Under the pieces are notes generated by a model. It worked only from the letters and a program-made list of their open reading frames with translations, had not been told where the DNA came from and made no database searches. A stretch of DNA of 64,000 nucleotides from Phalacrocorax aristotelis (Eukaryota > Chordata > Aves > Suliformes > Phalacrocoracidae). This document shows positions 61,101-64,000 of this stretch, one piece after another. The translations under genes were made by a program, and so were the position numbers. Every line of letters begins with the position of its first letter. The stretch's first letter is position 1. The stretch covers positions 4,013,001 through 4,077,000 of the forward strand of contig NC_134282.1 in the NCBI RefSeq assembly GCF_949628215.1, written 5' to 3'.

Positions 61101-62138
61101 GAAGTCTCCCCAAAAGTTAAGCCAATATTCAGGATCTCACGCGGGCGCGTACCCTGCCCAGTCGATAGCACCTTGGTATTTTTATCAAGCGGTGGCAACG
61201 CGATTGATTTTTGTAAAATTCGCTGTGCTGCGCCAGGGGCACCAGCGCGGGGCTCCGAAAGGCGCGCTTTTCTGAGCTAGTTTTGATCACACACGTAGCT
61301 TTGAACCCACTGAACTGTTAGTTTGTGAAGAGGGACGCGGGTGGCCAGCGCAAGGGTTTCCTTGTGCCTTGGTTGGTGCCGTGGCTCCGGCGGAGATACG
61401 CTGGTGCGGGGCTCATCCCTCGGATGCCCTGGGCTCTGCCGCAGCATCTCCAGCCTAATGCCAATATATAAGGGCACAAAACCATTGCAGCTCTACTCAG
61501 ATCACAACGGTGGTTTCTTTCTTGTAAAAGCCTAACCTGCAAGGCTAACGGATGCCGCAGCCTGTGGGGTACAGACAAATCACCTTGGCCCAGCTACTCC
61601 TGCTCTGGTGGCAAAAACCACAAGAGGTGCGTACTTACCTGCTTTCCCTCAGTCTTTGCTGCGGTCCTGTGCCCGCTCTCCCACGTCACGGTGTAACCTG
61701 GAGTCTGCCATGTAGCTGGAGAAGTGCCACTGCCACAGGCTGGGCTGAGACTTGACCGGAACGTCCCTTCCTGCGAGGCGGGCTGGTGCGCGCCGTCGCT
61801 GCCCAGGCGGGGCTTACCTGGAGAATAATCGGTTTGTGCGACTATGATGCTTTTGACATCCGAACGCTGAAGTCAATCACGTCACGCTTTCAACAAGGAT
61901 GTGAGACAGAGCTACACGTGCAGCAGAAACGCCTAACCGTCACACTGGAGAGAAGGCAAAGGCGGGAGCCGTAGCAGCGTAAGCACTGCGATCTAGGGCA
62001 ATCGCAGTTTTGGAGCTACACCTAACACTGTACAAAGTCCATACAGCAGCATCCCAGGGAAGTTTAAGGCCTGCTGAGTGCAGAGACCCACTTTTTCTCA
62101 GCGTGCTGAACCCTGACACACTTCAGTGACAGCTGGAC
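58113..62138. other. Intergenic DNA
   Basis: No gene recognised. Short open frames exist on both strands without family signatures. An AT-rich near-palindromic stretch lies at about 59804-59832 (aatcgtaattaataattgta). Confidence 0.6.
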
Positions 62139-62765
62139 AGCAGCATCCCGCCCAGCACGCTGCCTGGGGACGTTCAGGTGGGCAGCATCCCGCCCGGCAC
62201 ACTGCCCGGGGACGTTCAGGTGGGCAGCATCCCCCCCGGCACGCTGCCCAGGGACGTTCAGGTGGGCAGCATCCCGCCTGGGGACGTTCAGGTGGGCAGC
62301 ATCCCCCCGGCACGCTGCCCGGGGACGTTCAGGTGGGCAGCATCCCGCCTGGGGACGTTCAGGTGGGCAGCATCCTGCCCGGCACGCTGCCTGGGGACGT
62401 TCAGGTGGGCAGCATCCCGCCCGGGGACGTTCAGGTGGGCAGCATCCCCCCGGCACGCTGCCCGGGGACGTTCAGGTGGGCAGCATCCTGCCTGGCACGC
62501 TGCCTGGGGACGTTCAGGTGGGCAGCATCCCGCCCGGCACGCTGCCCGGGGACGTTCAGGTGGGCAGCATCCTGCCTGGCACGCTGCCTGGGGATGTTCA
62601 GGTGGGCAGCATCCCGCCTGGGGACGTTCAGGTGGGTAGCATCCCCCCGGCACGCTGCCCGGGGACGTTCAGGTGGGCAGCATCCTGCCTGGCACGCTGC
62701 CTGGGGACGTTCAGGTGGGCAGCATCCCGCCCGGCACGCTGCCCGGGGACGTTCAGTTGGGCAGT
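62139..62765 (+). repeat. Minisatellite with interleaved 30- and 42-bp units
   Basis: Sixteen units, each containing gacgttcaggtgggcagcat (one copy has gatgttcag and the last has gttggg). Long units add a 12-bp segment (about cacgctgcccgg) to the 30-bp core; a few units are 41 bp (catccccccggcacg type). Because 30 and 42 are multiples of three, all six frames are largely open and give repetitive Pro/Gly/Cys/Trp peptides; these are not genes. Confidence 0.95.
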
Positions 62766-64000
62766 GCTGCAGAGCCCTCCGAACCGAGGACACCGCAACC
62801 AGCTCACAACATTTTGTGGATAGAAAGGGCATACGAACTATAAATCAATAAACACAACATTTGCACCGGATTAGGGCAAGTTTCTCAACTCTATTCACAT
62901 GTTAATCCTCACAAGACTTCTGCCTCCCTACTGTTCGCTGCATTTTATTTGTAGAGAGTAATAGCTTTCATACGGTAGAAAGTGAGGGATGAGCTAATAA
63001 AATTACCCAGAAATGACCTCCACCGAGCACATTGACCCAAGCAGTTATTTAGCAACCATGCTAGTGGACCTAAAAATGGTATTGCATGCAAACAAAACTA
63101 TCTATGCCAGCAATTAGTACAATAAATATAACTACTCAAACTAATAACAGCACATTCACTGCAGTAACAGCACACAGCAGGCTAATCCACTGTGTTTGAA
63201 AGCTTCTCGTGAAACATCTTACTTTATTTTGCCCAGCCAAGGATCTGCTCATTGTGAGAGCAATTGTCAAGAAAGATGCAATCGTTAGAACTTATTAAAT
63301 GCAATACTGATGAAATAGCCCTTTCAAGGGATCTCAGGTGGCTTCTTCTGCTCAGCCATTAAGATATTGAAACAAAATGTCCATATACTCCTCTCTACTT
63401 GTGGCTCTCATTTCTGAGAAGAACAAGAGACGTTTGTATCTTCACCCCAAGGCAGGTGAGTATTAAGGACAGAGCATATAATTCTACGCCACTTCAATAA
63501 ATGACAATACATCATGAATTCCGCAATAATTCTATAATTCCAGAAAAAGATTTTCATAGGAAATGTAATTTATACATCACATTTCCACGCTAATTTCTTT
63601 GTAACTTTTCTCTAATACCTTTGGGTGCAGACAGATCTAACAGAACCCTCCGGTTCATGCAGGTGTCACTGCTGCTGGGGGGGGGGGAAGCACCTCATCC
63701 CCCTAGTCCATAAATTGCTCAGGCTTTGCTGAGATTGCGAAGGATCCATTTAGGCTTGGCATGAAGGGGTAAAGATTAAGCTGCAGCTGGCGTCTTCTCT
63801 AAGGACAAGAACTCTTTTCGTACCACTTGTTTACTCCTGCGCAAGCACACGTGCAAGTAGAAGAAGAGAAAGAGGTTTTGGTCCGGGTCTGGCAGGAGCT
63901 GAGCAGTTCAGCTCCATCAGCTTCCCAGCGGTCGTTTTCTCCGAGGCGGGGATTCGGGTGGGCTGTGAGCATCGGGACTCGCCCCACCGCTTTCTACCAG
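62766..64000. other. Intergenic DNA at the right edge
   Basis: AT-rich unique sequence with a short poly-G run at about 63680-63689. No gene, RNA or repeat recognised. In human the next gene beyond GHSR on this side is FNDC3B, but nothing resembling its exons is visible here. Confidence 0.6.

Noticed and set aside
62126-62851. Open frames of up to 241 residues with Trp/Gly/Pro repeats in several frames
   Set aside because: They come from the 30/42-bp minisatellite, whose unit lengths are multiples of three. Comparable frames exist on both strands, which argues against a real gene.
1-64000. CRISPR arrays, operons, phage or bacterial mobile systems
   Set aside because: The window is vertebrate DNA with spliced genes. 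The tandem arrays have no spacer structure and are ordinary minisatellites.
1-64000. Endogenous retrovirus sequences
   Set aside because: I saw no LTR pair, primer-binding site or gag/pol motif. The only reverse-transcriptase sequence is the CR1 LINE fragment at 1866-2985.

Overview
The window is vertebrate nuclear DNA, almost certainly from a bird. It has spliced genes with GT-AG introns, and its dominant interspersed repeat is CR1 LINE DNA carrying the avian 3' tail (tandem ATTCTATG-like octamers). The gene order NCEH1 - TNFSF10 - GHSR, all on the + strand, matches the conserved amniote block that in human lies on 3q26. The CR1 copies do not look like the commonest chicken subfamily, so a non-galliform bird is plausible, but the species cannot be fixed from the sequence alone.

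Layout. Positions 1-4289 hold the last two coding exons of NCEH1 (882-1053 and 3672-4289); earlier exons lie left of the window. The intron between them carries a long CR1 copy abutting an older CR1-like relic of opposite orientation. Positions 4290-30575 are a 26 kb gene-poor interval in which I see no supported coding gene, only old SINE relics, simple repeats and a candidate CTCF site. TNFSF10 (TRAIL) occupies 31398-39393 in five coding exons giving 295 residues; a G-rich minisatellite lies directly upstream of its start codon. Positions 39394-48230 are 3' UTR and intergenic DNA with a palindromic MITE-like relic and one CR1. GHSR (ghrelin receptor) has two coding exons, 49226-49979 and 52994-53298, giving 352 residues. 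It sits in a strong CpG island, with a second G-rich minisatellite 0.4 to 1 kb upstream. Positions 53299-64000 contain the GHSR 3' UTR, two CpG-rich patches with no visible gene, another CR1, and a third minisatellite (62139-62765) with interleaved 30- and 42-bp units.

The three genes are not a functional operon. NCEH1 is a membrane serine ester hydrolase of lipid metabolism, TNFSF10 a death-receptor ligand and GHSR a class A GPCR for ghrelin. Their adjacency is ancestral synteny. Almost all other long open frames in the window are products of GC-rich tandem repeats or CR1 antisense sequence. I found no exotic or undescribed system. The most useful second-look items are splice-variant signals in GHSR (an exact 48-nt alternative acceptor, an intron read-through frame and an overlapping upstream ATG), the promoter-proximal minisatellites of TNFSF10 and GHSR, a Gly-to-Cys change beside the catalytic His of NCEH1, and the orphan CpG patches downstream of GHSR.
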